The notes under the pieces are model-generated. The model ran no database searches and was not told the origin of the DNA. It saw only the letters and a program-made list of their open reading frames with translations. The position numbers and the translations under genes were made by a program. From the NCBI GenBank assembly GCA_039707655.1, contig CM077665.1:444229531-444293530 (forward strand): a stretch of 64,000 nucleotides of DNA. Direction: 5' to 3'. The DNA is from Elymus sibiricus (taxonomy: Eukaryota > Streptophyta > Magnoliopsida > Poales > Poaceae). How positions within the stretch are numbered: position 1 is the stretch's first letter; each line of letters begins with the position of its first letter. This document shows, piece after piece, positions 23,304 to 34,700 of this stretch.

Positions 23304-23320
23304 TCCGGTTGTAGATGCTC

Positions 23321-24003
23321 TTAGAGCATCTCTTTTTCCCTGAAGAAACTTTTAATCTATTCATCATATGACATGATAGTATAGAGAACACCATAAGTAA
23401 CAAAAATTACAATTAAGACCACCCAGAGACGACTACAAATAATGAACCAAGCCAAAGGTGCGCTGCCGTCATTGCCCCTCCCTCGTTGGAGCAGAGCAAA
23501 CATTGTCGTAGTAGACAGTACGGAAGTCGTCCTTCTAAAGACCCCATAGGACAAGCGCACTAGAACAACAATTGTTGCTGATGAACAGAAGCGTAGATCA
23601 CAAGGATCAAACATGTACACAGATGGCCAAAGATGAATGAAGATTGGATCCAATAAGATCCACCAAGGACTAGCACCGAACAAATCCCGCGATATTCGAT
23701 GTAGACACACCACCACACGTCCTTCAATGATGCTAGACGCACCATCGAGATGACGATCATATGAGGGAGACATTATTCCTACTAGGGAACATTGCCGCTG
23801 CAACACAACCCCCAACTTAGATGTTGAACGAGATCCCTCCCACCGGTGAGGGTTCGGGGTCCTCCACACCTCCATGACCCAAAGACCATCAAAGGCAGGG
23901 TGGATCGGCAGCGATGCTGACTGGAGGAGGATATCGCATGGGAGTAGTTTCTTGTGGGAGGAGGAAAGGAGAGGACTCAACTATGCATTTTTATTCCTTT
24001 AGA
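23321..24003. repeat. Unclassified Triticeae-type repeat
   Basis: It starts with TTAGAGCATCTC at the border of the previous element. Phrases such as GGACAAGCGCACTAGAACAAC and GACGCACCATCGAGATG resemble, from memory, a high-copy wheat repeat. A 207-residue minus-strand frame (23357-23980) has no known domain and an unusual Trp/Cys/Leu-rich composition, so I do not call it a gene. No termini could be paired. Confidence 0.35.
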
Positions 24004-24790
24004 GAATCTCTAACAGAAGTTAACCCTTAATTGAACCCCTACTAGATTGAACTCTCCAAAAAAGTGAGGAGAAGTGCTCTTCGCTTCTCAAATTTGAGCA
24101 CCACAAATCCATTTCCGGTAAAAGAATTCCTCGCCCATGCCCTTCTCTCCCGTTTAGCCTCGTCCACGCCGGCACCTCCTCCATCTTGATCCATGCCTCT
24201 AGTAACCTCCGCAAGCCCACCGACCTCCCACCCCATATTTGCTTCACTCGTCAGTTGTCATTGTTGGAATTGTCACACCTCCTCATCGTCCCCGCCACTG
24301 CAAGCTCATCGATGACTAGGGCCACCGAGTTGTCTCATTTCTTCGGGAACAGAACAATCAGAGCAGCTGAATGTCATAGAGCATCCACACTCGAACTTTA
24401 CAGTGGAGGGATCACGATAATGCCGACGACCTTCCAAATGTCAGAGCGGAGCCATGACATGATTCCTCGATGAAGTATGAACATGGCTTGGACATGAATC
24501 AAGCTCGTCAACGTGTGCATGCCATCCCCTTAGCCCCTTATCCACCCGCAATCTCGACGTCACAACAACACCGGTTACCGTGGATTTCATCTTCCCCACC
24601 AACCAAGTTAGTGATGAATTACCTTTTCTCTATTTTTCTTTTCATTTTTTGCAAACAAAAATCATTATATAACATTGCAAAGTGCTAAATGAAGAGGTTC
24701 ATGGAGATGTACTTAGACGAATCTTTGTCTAACTAGGAGGAAGATGACCATTTTCATGATCGTTCGAGAGGAAGATCATAGGAGATGAGG
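24004..24790. other. Intergenic stretch without recognised features
   Basis: It begins with a TTAGAGAATCTCTAACAG motif that resembles a Harbinger terminus but has no partner within the window. The middle is moderately GC-rich with short overlapping frames on both strands and no domain. Nothing further can be supported. Confidence 0.3.
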
Positions 24791-24793
24791 ACC

Positions 24794-25165
24794 TCAGTTC
24801 GGACACTTTTGTATATCAATCGTGATAGGGCAAAAGGTCATGCCAAGCTTGTAAATGATTACTTTGTGTTTAATAATGGACATGAAGTATACAAGAACAT
24901 TAGCAATGCATGCACGAAGAAGAACATGCTTAGCTTCATAGCTAAGTAATCTACTCCTCCGGCCACAAATCCTCTTAATAGTTTTATCAATAACGAGCTG
25001 GAGGTCTTCTCTACACAACTTAGCAAATTGCAGAGGCACTCCCAGGTATTTCAGAGGAATGGAACATTGTTTACAACAAACAATTTGAGCTAACGACTTG
25101 GAAATTTCATCCTCAACAATGAGAGTTATTATATCACATTTGTTAAAGTTAATTTGTCAGATAAG
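24794..25165 (-). pseudogene. LINE reverse transcriptase fragment
   Basis: The minus strand encodes the region just after the catalytic core of a plant L1-type reverse transcriptase: KQCSIPLKYLGVPLQFAKL, DLQLVIDKTIKRICGRRSRL and LSYEAKHVLLRACIANVLVY. It is cut at both ends and has no endonuclease, YADD or RNase H part. Some typical residues are changed (GRRSR for GWRGR), consistent with an old fragment. Confidence 0.8.
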
Positions 25166-25177
25166 TTATCAAAGCAA

Positions 25178-25936
25178 GTGTTGGGGATATGACCCCTGTA
25201 TATGTCAAAACAGAGGAGTCAACATTTTGAAACATTTAGGGCCGCTTTGCCCCTCTGGCCGGCTTCCCCCGCGGGCCGGCCGAACGAAGGTGTACGCATC
25301 CCCCCGCGGCCACACCGCGCACACGAGGCCGACCAGATCTGGGCCGCCCTGAGCCGTCCAGCATGGAGGCCCCTCTGCAGCAACCGCCGCCTCCGCCCAT
25401 CCCCACGAGCATGCGGGATCTGTGATCCAGCCACATCCCGCCGCCATCCTGCTCGCCCGCTGCCACCGGCCCACACGATCTCCCCTGCTCGTGGGCAACG
25501 CCACCCGACGACGAGGAAGAGGAAAGCCCCGCCGCCACCGGATCCACGCGGGCTTTGCCCGCGGAGGCCACCGGCGGCGGCGAGGCGAGGTCTGGTGGTG
25601 GTGGGTGGTGTCGGGGCCGGCAGAGCCGCCTCCCGAGTCGCCCATGGGAGAGGCGACGTGGGGGCCCTTGTTCGTTGCGTCAACAATGACCCTCGAGATA
25701 TCACTCTTGTAAGCAGTTATCAAGTAGGTCTAAGAGAGCTGAGGAACAAGAGATGACACAAAAGAAAACAACCTATCGAAGACTACTCAAGCCTCTCAGC
25801 AAAAGCAAAACTAATTTGCAGATCGTCCATCTTTCAAACACATAACAGTAAACCTCCATCCCGAGACCACTTGTTGACTTCACTAGCGGAGAGTACCTTG
25901 CATTGCTATTTTGCGAGATAACAAATGACCGATTTG
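25178..25936. other. GC-rich unclassified segment next to LINE sequence
   Basis: It opens with TGTTGGGGATATGACCCC, which looks like an LTR start and resembles the start of the Gypsy LTR at 26065 over about 12 bases before diverging. Between 25230 and 25660 it is very GC-rich, and long frames exist on both strands simply because stops are rare. None shows a domain. From 25700 to 25936 it is ordinary AT-rich sequence. It may be a short LTR fragment with captured GC-rich sequence. Confidence 0.3.
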
Positions 25937-25946
25937 AACCATGATC

Positions 25947-26064
25947 TTTTTTATTTGAGGGAAACATTTGACTTTATTTAAACATAGTCAGGGATCCCAC
26001 CCGCAAAAACATGCATACAATCCGGTGGCATCGAGGGCCACTCAACACACACTTCATCACCTAC
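25947..26064 (-). pseudogene. 3' end of a LINE (C-terminal codons and poly-A)
   Basis: Read on the minus strand, GDEVCVEWPSMPPDCMHVFA and then GGIPDYV end at a stop at 25978-25980, followed by ATAAAG and an A run ending at 25947. These codons continue the RNase H end of the LINE at 43435 in frame if the Gypsy element between them and one CCTAC are removed. After the A run comes GATCATGGTT, half of the LINE target duplication. Confidence 0.85.
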
Positions 26065-26604
26065 TGTTGGGGATATACCCCACGGGTATAACTTGCCCAA
26101 ATTATAACCCATATTCTACTAAGGCGGCCCCACAAAGAAGATGCCCACAAGAGATACAAGGCCCAGCGGGCAGCTCGTCTCGTTGGGCCGGTTCAATAAC
26201 GTCGTCTGGAGAACTGGCTTAAGCATGAAGACATAAGGAGTTCTCTTTTCCTTGAGGAGCAAGGGAAGGAGGAATTAGATTAGGTCACGGGTTGTGTTAC
26301 GACCCGGACTCTGTTGTAAACTCTAGGTCTCCACCTATATATAAAGGGGAGCCCTTGAGTTAGAAAGATCAAGTAATAAATAAGCAACCCCTCGAGAGCT
26401 AGGTTAGCGATTCCGCACCCTTGTAATCGAGATCATCATCAATATACACAAAGCAGGACGTAGGCTATTACCTCCATCGGAGGGGCCGAACCTGGGTAAA
26501 CTCGTCTCTCATGCCTGATCAACCCCTTTGAGTCGCCACCTAGCGGCGATGGCCTCAGACTCAAGTTCTCCTATGAGAACATCTGCTGTTACAAAACCAC
26601 GACA
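26065..26604 (+). repeat. 5' LTR of the Tat-type Gypsy element
   Basis: It runs from TGTTGGGGATATACCCCACG to AAAACCACGACA. A TATA box CTATATATAAAGG lies at about 26335, so transcription should start some 30 bases later. The palindromic ATATACCCCACGGGTATA near the 5' end is notable. Confidence 0.95.
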
Positions 26605-26605
26605 G

Positions 26606-26623
26606 TTGGCGCCCACCGTGGGG
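26606..26623 (+). promoter_or_regulatory. Primer-binding site of the Tat-type Gypsy element
   Basis: TTGGCGCCCACCGTGGGG follows the LTR after one base. It has the TGGCGCC start shared by plant Ty3/Gypsy primer-binding sites. Which tRNA pairs was not determined. Confidence 0.8.
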
Positions 26624-26693
26624 CCCTCGCCTGGTGGAGTTGAGTTCTCGAAGGGAGCTCTTCCAGGGTTCGGGAGATTCGCGGTTGGTCAGA

Positions 26694-27589
26694 TGACCAA
26701 GAGTCACCGCGGCAAGCTCTACATCGACGATTCAAGCTGGGGCCCCGAGGCCGGCTCAATTCAGTACGGGTACCGGGTCCCCTTCGGCAAGATCCACGTC
26801 TTTATTGACAAAATCGGCGCATCGGTACCCGAGTCGGACATCTGCACCAACATCGTCGAGCCGGCTCGGCGCGCCCAACCCGGCCGGCGTCACGTCTTCA
26901 TTGGCTTCACCCAGGGAGTCAACCTCTCGGATGAGCCGGCAGGCAGCAGGGACACCCCAGTCAACTCTGATGATGAGTCTTCCATGGGGGATACCGAATC
27001 GATCTGTCCCCTTTACGATGATGGACTTGGGGGCTCCTCGGAAGCTGAAGCTCCTAGAGAGTCCCCTGAGCCGCCTCGTCAGGTTACTGTCTACATGGCG
27101 GGAACCGCAGCGGCTCAGGACCCGTCGTCAGCAGGCGCTGCAGACGGCTCTGGCGGATCAGGCAAAACACCAGATCAAGCCAAGATAGATCTAATGGACG
27201 AGATGGCAAAGCTTGTAGGGACGCCTGTCACTGCAAAAAATCAGGAGGAGCGTAACACGGAGTTAACGAAACTTCACGAACAGATGGCCAAGGTGCAGGA
27301 AGAAATTGACGTCGAAAACGCTCGGATGGCAGAGCTACAGGCTCATATCCATAATGAGTCGGAGCGCTTGAAAGCCGAGGCTTGGCAATTAGGGCTTCGT
27401 CGAGACGCCTCTGAGGCAGTTTATCAGAGGAGACACCAGAGTCGGCTGCCGTTGAATCTCGAGCCATCCCGATTATTCCCCACTCCACAGCAGACGCCAG
27501 GGACTGGACGACCACGCGCGGATCTTCCTCGTCAAATAGCCCGGCAAACAGAGTCAGCTCAACTGTCGCCGGCTCAGCCGTCACCGTAA
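26694..27589 (+). CDS. Leader ORF upstream of gag
   Basis: The frame is open from 26528, but the first sensible start after the LTR and primer-binding site is MTKSHRGKLYIDDSSWG at 26694, giving 298 residues. The N-terminal half is basic and Pro/Arg-rich. From about residue 165 comes a charged coiled coil (MDEMAKLVGTPVTAKNQEER, LHEQMAKVQEEIDVENARMA). The frame ends in the TGA/ATG overlap with gag (TAATG at 27587-27591). It may be the N-terminal part of gag in an ancestral fused frame or a separate leader protein; I cannot decide. It is uninterrupted, unlike the rest of the coding region. Confidence 0.6.
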
Positions 27590-29095
27590 TGTTTCCACAA
27601 GGCCACTTCTCCAACCCTATTGACAACATGTTAGCAGTGACTCGCAATCTAGAAGCACTCCCCATCCACGGGAACACTCCTGTTGAGGTTGAGGCCAGGA
27701 ACGCCATCGAGATGTTGAAAACAGCGGTGATGCAGCAAGCACAATACTCCTATAGCCGCGATCGGATGCACTCCACGCCCTATGCCAGTCGCAGTAAGAG
27801 GCGCCATGTGGAGTCCCCGACTGTTTCTAGCAGCGGACGCAGGCAACAACCTCAGATTTCCCCAACCCGGCTTGTGTTGTCAAATGCCCATGCAGTTGTC
27901 GATGCAGCCAGAGCGACGCGGCAGGCGGAGGCGGAAGCAGCAGCGATGCGGGCGACTCAGCAGCCTCATCCCCAACCTGCAACCATGGGGACTGGGGTTA
28001 ATAGTAGGACGATTGGGATTCCTTGCTTATCCCCGGCTCTCCGTAGCGAGCGTATGCCCAAGGATTTTAAGGGGCCTCGCAAGGTACCCAATTGCACAGC
28101 AGACCTCGAGCCAGCAGCATGGATCGAAAGTTATGAGCTAGCCATGTATATGCTCGATGTTAGTGATGTTGTGTGCGCGAAGTATCTGACCATGACAATG
28201 GAAGGGTCGGCTCGAACATGGTTGAAGAATCTTCCACCCAACTCCATCAACACTTGGGCAGAGCTGAAGGAGCGATTTATCAAAAAAATCCAGGGAACGT
28301 GCAAACGGCCAATGACCATTGTGGATCTTCAACATTGCGTATAGCGCGGGGACGAGTCGGCTCATCATTGGACTCGCCAGGTTGCCGAAATCATCCACTT
28401 GTCGGACAGTATCACAGCTGCTCAAGCCGTCCTAATCTTGGAAAAGAATTGTCACTTTCAGCCACTGGTCCAAAAGCTTGGCCGTCTGAAACGGAAGGTG
28501 CAGGATATGGGCGATTTGATGGACGTTCTTACCAGGTACACTGAGTCAGACAACACGAAAGATCCCAGCTCAGACGAGGATAATCAGCAAAACCATGGGC
28601 ACAATGGGAACCCAGGGGGTCAAGGCAATAACAGTAAGTGAAAACAGCCTGATGGCGGGTCAGATTTTGTTGCTAATACCAACACCGGTTTTAAGAACCA
28701 ACGTCGCAACAACCGCCCCAGAGGAGCTTACAATGGGAATAAGGCGCACAACTATGAGGAGGCGCTCAAGGCGCCTTGTCCCAAGCATAGCACCCCGGAC
28801 AAGCCAGCTAAACATTCATGGGAAAACTGTTATATCATGCAGGAGTTCCGTAACCAGGCTTTTTAGAATCGCCAAGGAGGCAATGGTGGGGGACATCCGG
28901 GTCATCTTGGCCCTGGCGGGTCACACGGCGGCTCATCCGGCGGATTTTCAGGATCAGGTTTTCATGGCCAGGGCGGCTCAGGAACGGGATTTCAGCATCA
29001 AGGAAACAATGGCAATGGACAACGTTCTCACCAAGACAACCAATAGCATAATAATCAAACTAGGTTTTAGAGTAATCCCAAGCAGTTGAATAGTG
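27589..29095 (+). pseudogene. Gypsy gag pseudogene
   Basis: The first 251 codons from 27589 are open and contain the retrotransposon gag core (LEPAAWIESYELAMYMLDVS, then SARTWLKNLPPNSINTWAEL, KERFIKKIQGTCKRP). A stop at 28342 follows LQHCV. The same frame continues RGDESAHHWTRQVAEIIHLS and LDVLTRYTESDNT to a second stop at 28639, then a Gly/Asn-rich tail with further stops. No canonical zinc knuckle is readable; CPKHSTPDKPAKHSWENC near 28780 is a candidate for its remnant. The protein would form the element's particle. Confidence 0.85.
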
Positions 29096-29898
29096 GTCAA
29101 TACCACGTTTTCACCACCAGTACCTACAGGCGAGACGACAAACTCAAGCAAAGAGCCATCAACATGGTCAAGCCGGCGGTTCCTAGGTATCTCAGTTGGT
29201 CTGAGCAACCAATCACCTGGAGCAGGGAAGATCACCCTCCCCGGGTAGATAACCCAGGTAGTTTGGCCCTGGTGGTGGCGCCTCAGGTTGGTGGTTATAC
29301 CCTCTCAAAGGTCCTCATGGATGGGGGAAGCAGCATCAATATTTTGTATTACGACACCTTCCGGCGGATGAACCTCCCTGAAAGGAAATTACAAACTTCA
29401 ACCACGGTTTTTCACGGTATCGTTCCTGGGAAGTCAGCATACCCAATCGGGCGGATTAAGCTTGGCGTTGCTTTTGATGACGAGTTTAACTTCAGATGCG
29501 AGCCCTTAACTTTTGAAGTGGTTAAGATAAAGAGCCCTTACCATGCTCTCTTTGGATGGTCGGCTTATGCCCGTTTCATGGCCTATCCCTGCTATGTTTA
29601 CCTCAAGCTCAAGATGCCGGGTCCAAATGGTCCTATAACTGTAGGAGGCAGCAGGAAAATAGCTCAAGAATGCGAGGAAGGGGATGCAGCTTACGCTGAA
29701 TTAGCCTGCACAGCTGAAGAGTTGAAGTTCTATACGGCCAACGTTGATCCTGCTGATATGAGCCCCCTCAAGAAACCCACTACTGAGTCTGAATCGTTGC
29801 TCAAGTTCAAGCCGGCTGAAGATACAAAGCAAATTGACTTCAAGCCGGGCGACTCATCTCAGCAGTTCACTATTGGGACCGGTTTGGATCCCAAATAG
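29086..29898 (+). pseudogene. Gypsy protease region
   Basis: A 270-residue open stretch includes the retropepsin-like core KVLMDGGSSINILYYDTF near 29320, where the catalytic Asp is in DGG, then FHGIVPGKSAYPIGRIKLGV and FEVVKIKSPYHALFGWSAYA. It runs on with the linker typical before reverse transcriptase and stops at 29896 after GTGLDPK. Because this polyprotein is normally one frame with RT, the stop is a lesion. Confidence 0.85.
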
Positions 29899-31330
29899 GA
29901 AAGCGCGCTCATCGAGTTTATCCGTGAGAATCGAGACATCTTTGCATGGAAACCCTCCGACATGCCTGGAGTCCCGAGAGAACTCGCTGAGCACCACCTT
30001 AATGTGGATCCAAAGATAAAACCAGTACGTCAATACCTCCGTCGTTTTAACGAGGAGAGACGCAAAGCTATTGGGAAGAGGTAGCCCGGCTCCTACCTAC
30101 CGGGTTTATCGTTGAAGTTTTTCACCCCGGGTGGCTGGCTAACCCGGTGCTCGTTCTGAAAAAGAACGGTACTTGGCGCATGTGTGTTGATTACACAGAT
30201 CTCAACAAAGTCTGTCCTAAGGATCCTTTTGCTCTCCCACGCATTGATCAGATCATTGATTCTACGGCTGGTTGTGAGCGATTATGCTTTATGGATGCAT
30301 ACTCTGGCTACCATCAGATCAAGATGGCCATTGAGGATCAGGAGAAGACGGCTTTCATAACTCCCTTCGGTGCCTTCTGCTATGTCTCTATGCCTTTTGG
30401 GCTTAAGAGTGCAGGGACTACTTATCAGCGCTGCATTCAGAACTGTCTTCACCCACAGATTGGATGCAACGTTCATGCCTATGTTGATGATATCGTGGTA
30501 AAGTCTTAGAAGAAGGAGACGCTCTTGGATGATCTCAAGGAGACGTTTGATAATCTTCGAGTGTACCAAATGAAGCTCAACCTGGCCAAATGTGTTTTTG
30601 GCGTTCCCGCGGGCAAGCTACTGGGTTTTCTGGTTTCCGAGCGAGGCATCGAGGCTAATCCAGATAAAATCAAGGCAGTGACTTCGCTAGCTAAGCCGGC
30701 CAACGTAAATCAAGTTCAACGCATGGCTGGTCGCATTGCCGCGTTAAGCCAGTTTATAAGTCGCTTGGGGGAGAAAGCAATCCCTCTTTATCAATTGTTG
30801 AGGAAGACAGACGATTTTGTTTGGACTGACGCAGCTAACGAAGCCTTCGAAGCACTTAAGAAACAGCTGGCTGAGCCGCCCGTCCTAGCCGCCCCGATTG
30901 ACAAAGAGCCTATGCTCCTGTCCATTGCAGCCAATTCAAAGGCAGTAAGTGTCGCAGTTGTCGTCGAACGAAAGGAGGCAGGAAAAGAGTATCCGGTGCA
31001 GCGGCCGGTCTATTTTGTTAGTGAAGTCTTGACTTTGTCCAAGCAGCGATATCCACACTGGTAAAAGTTGGTTTTTGACGTCTTATGGCAAGCCGGAAAT
31101 TGAAACACTACTTCCAGGAGCATCCAATCACTGTGGTCAGTTCAACACCTCTTGGCAATATTATACAAAATCAAGAAGCCACTGGTCGGATTGCTAAGTG
31201 GGCACTTGAACTGGGTCCTCACCAGGTGAAATACATGCCCCGCACAACCATCAAATCCCAACCACTGGTGGATTTCATCAACAATTGGACTGAGTTACAA
31301 ATCCCAGAGGATAGGCCAGATAACACGTAT
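29899..31330 (+). pseudogene. Gypsy reverse transcriptase and first RNase H
   Basis: The frame continues from the protease linker (ESALIEFIRENRDIFAWKPS). A one-base deletion near 30077 shifts it (AIG, then EEVARLLPTGFIVEVFHPGW in another frame). RT core: VLKKNGTWRMCVDYTDLNKV, CFMDAYSGYHQIKMA, then YVDDIVVKS with the catalytic YVDD at 30480-30491, followed at once by a stop. The thumb and connection (LGFLVSERGIEANPDKIKAV) lead to the first RNase H (WTDAANEAFEALKKQL to QRYPHW) with a stop at 31062 and a frame change before ASRKLKHYFQEHPITVV. Catalytic residues of RT are intact at the sequence level, but the chain is broken. Confidence 0.9.
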
Positions 31331-31724
31331 TGGACTATACACTTTGATGGATCCAGACAATTAGAAGGCTCGGGGGCTGGAGTTATTTTGTCTTCCCCAC
31401 GAGGTGACAAATTCTGTTATGTTTTACGGCTCATGTTCCCTTGTACCAACAATGCAGCTGAATATGAGGCCCTCTTGCACGGGCTCGGAGTGGCTAAGGA
31501 AATGAATCTTAGCCGAGTCAGGTGTTTGGGCGACTCAGATTTGGTGGCTCGACAAGTCTCAGGAACTTGGGATTCAAAGGACCCCTTGATGGTGGCTTAT
31601 CGACGAGCAGTCACTGATGTGGCAGGATTTTTCCAAGGCTACCAAGTTGACCACATTGATCGCCGGCTCAACGAGGCGGCAGATGCTCTATCACGACTCG
31701 GCTCTCAGCGCAAGCCGGTCCCTC
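31331..31724 (+). pseudogene. Second (archaeal-like) RNase H of the Tat element
   Basis: The stretch WTIHFDGSRQLEGSGAGVIL, NNAAEYEALLHGLGVAKEMN, CLGDSDLVARQVSG and RRLNEAADALSRLGS shows the four acidic residues in the order D, E, D, D expected for an active RNase H of the type Tat elements carry besides the RT-linked one. It is uninterrupted until the insertion at 31725, where the codons for KPVP break off and resume as PNVFLDVLHNPSV at 35846. Confidence 0.85.
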
Positions 31725-34700
31725 TGTCGGGACCCCGATCCTAAGCCATAAGAATCTAGCATGTAACACATCACATCACATTGCGGCCTCACGCACGGTT
31801 AACTCCACGGCTGCCACCTTACCTGGGCCGGGACCGTTTGCGCCTTTTGGCTCACGTATGTGAATATGTCGCTAGCATTCAAATGTCAAAGAACCCGGGT
31901 CGACATGACTAGTCATAGAACCCAAGTGGCACATCCGTACAGGGACAGGCATACGTAACCCAACAATGCAGGTGTCGGCCTCTAGCGTGTGTAGACGAGT
32001 CATAGCAAGCTACAGGGACTCCATTACGCCGTGGGACATAAATGTCATCAACTGCGCATAGACGAGTCATAGCAGGCTACATGGACTCCATTACACTGCG
32101 AGACATTTCCCCGAAGGGACAGACACAGCAGCAAAGAAGGATACACGCCGGTCAATCAATGTGTCCGGAGCAGTAGCAAGCTACCAAGGCTCAGTGGAAG
32201 CACAAAGAGGCAGTTCCCTGTAAAGAGTACTACTAAAGGCACACAACTAGGTTGTCGAATCCCATACATACCGTTGCACGTCACACGTACGCACGACATG
32301 CCCGATATGCATAGATACAACTATGGCATCACAACATAACCATACACAACACATTCATTTATTTAGAAGGCTCATAAGAGCCAACATAGTGTGATATTAC
32401 AAGCAGGGGTCACATGACCCAACACACAAGTCATACAAGCAACAAGCGGAAGCTTAATATGTCTGGGTACAGACATCTAAAAAGGAAGAAGGCTGAGGAA
32501 GCCTGTCTATCTACAAGACCCTCCATAGGAACCAGACCTCTGGCTGGGATTCCCAAGCTACTTGGTCGGCATCGATCTTATCATAGAAACCACTAGCGAT
32601 ACTGGAGTCTCCTCTGCAAAAACATTAATAAAGCAACAGTGAGTACGGAGGTACTCAGCAAGACTTACATCAGAACTAACTACATATGGATCGGTATCAA
32701 CAAGGGTACTGTGGGGTTCATGCAGCAAGCCAGCTTTGACTCAGTGGCTATCCTGTACTACGACCATTAGTACTTTGAATAGTTTTGAGAAAACGTACAT
32801 GAGTCCACTAACACCACAACAATACACTACCATGGATCCGCTCCCGTCTTCCTACGAGAGTGCCATCCACGGTACTCACACTTGTCTTGAGGCTTTTATG
32901 AGTAACCATTAAAGTTATCTATGAACCATATAAGTCTCCAAGTAGTCCATATCCGTGGACGCGGCTATTCGAATAGATTATTACCCTGCAGGGGTGTACT
33001 TCGTCACACATGCTCCCGCCACTTATCGCTATGTGCACGTAAAAAAGGCACCTCGGCAACCTTCAAGCGGAAGCCTAGCGAGGGAGTCGGCCACGACCTG
33101 ACTAACCACACAAGACTCTAGTCCAGGTATATCGCCTATTTGAGACTGAACCCGCAAGGAAGTCTGACCGAAGTTTCCTCTACGGCCCCAAACAATGTGT
33201 GCAGGGTTCCCAAGCCCACCTTGGCGGATGGTACTACGATTGGTACACCAAGCCACGGTGCCTAGTCTGACCCAAGCCCACCTGTACGGGGTGCCACTCA
33301 GTAGACTACTAGCACGGCCTACAAACACCAGAAACTAGTTGCAACTCCTGGACAGAGGTCAGGGCGATTAATAAGTCGAGAGAGTCAATTAAGGATCCCA
33401 ATGTGCGATAGTACCTAGTCTTGGATCACATACATATGACTCAGTTCTTAAGGACGGTCCCAATGAGACAATCCACCATGTACTCCTACATGGCCTCTCA
33501 TCGCTACCTTTACTAAATCAGGTTCACCGCTTATCTCTCATCATCAGGACACAACCAGTTTACTCCGGTCCATCGCCCAGATAAATCAGACCTGACACAA
33601 CTCTAAGCATAGCAAGCATAGCAGGTTAAAGGCACAACATGGCTCAAGCATCTACCAGGTATGCTAGGTTGCTTGGTTCAGCTATTTACTGTGACAATGA
33701 CAGGTCATGCAAAGGAATGGGTTCAACTACCGGAACATGTAAAAGTTGAATCGTTTTGTCCTAATGCAGTAAGTGAGAGCAAGAGCGAGAGAGTGGGATT
33801 GTATCGGAGATGTTCAAGGGGGGTTGCTTGCCTGATAAGACGTCGATAGGTTACTGCTCCTCAGATGGATACTCGACCGTATCCTCCGGAACAGTGCCTA
33901 ACACGAAGAACAACCATCGAAGGGGGGCAAATCAATACACGTCAAATGCAACAATATGATGCATGAATATGTCATGGCAATATGATGTGATTGAGCTAAT
34001 GCATCTAGCAACAGAATTAAATGAAGATGGTTTGAACACAAGGTTCAAATCCAACTTCATATGTGAGGTTCCATATTGCATTTGAACAAAAATGTCCAAG
34101 TACTCCTATTTAGGTTGCTCTACCATGCATGAAAATGGTACAGATGGATTCATTGGATTTTTCTGATAAATTTTCATATATAAATTATTTTCATCTGACT
34201 TACAGATTAATTTATATGAATTTTCTAAGTTTTAAACATTCTCTGGAATTTATTAAATCAGAAAAAGAGTTATTGCGTCAGCCTGACGTCATCCTGACGT
34301 CAGCAGGTCAAAGGCGCCAGCCCAGGTCAAACCTGGAGGCTGGGCCCCACCTGTCAATGACTCATTTATTTAACAGCGTTTTCAAATTAAACTAACTACA
34401 GCTTAACAGGGCCGGGCCCATTCGTCAGAGACCCAGGCTTAACTAAATGGTGATTAGCCTTAAGCTAATCACCTGACGACGGGGGCCCCACCTGTCGGTG
34501 GCTCACCGGCGAGGCTGAACGCCGGCGACCAGAGCGCACGGTGGAGTCCACCCTCCGGGCCACGGGGGCGGCGGCTGGATGCGCTGGGGCGAAGCCCTGG
34601 CTTGCCCGCATCCACTCGGACATGCGGGGAGGCGAGGGATGGCCGGAGCTGGCGGCGGCAAGCTCGCTCGCGGCGGCCGGAGCTCGGCCTAGGCGGGCGC

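Larger units (their letters stand above)
12504..23320. mobile_element. TTA/TIR element split by the Angela insertion
   Basis: Left terminus AAGCATCTACAACCGGA at 12504-12520 and right terminus at 23304-23320 (reverse complement GAGCATCTACAACCGGA) match at 16 of 17 bases, and TTA flanks both ends (12501-12503, 23321-23323). Inside lies the complete Angela-like element 13627-22184. Removing it with one target duplication leaves about 2.25 kb. Both subterminal regions share a GGGCGCGTCCGGGCA motif (near 12552 left, near 23154 right), which supports a single element. The interior right part includes unclassified DNA, so a further insertion there is possible. Confidence 0.5.

Noticed and set aside
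23357..23980. A 207-residue minus-strand protein
   Set aside because: No domain, odd composition, and the DNA looks like a high-copy repeat.
24004..24400. A further Harbinger MITE starting at TTAGAGAATCTC
   Set aside because: The only other similar motif (AGAGCATCCACAC near 24378) is in the same orientation, so there is no inverted pair.
25202..25756. Protein-coding gene in a GC-rich block
   Set aside because: Long frames exist on both strands at once and none has a domain; this follows from composition.
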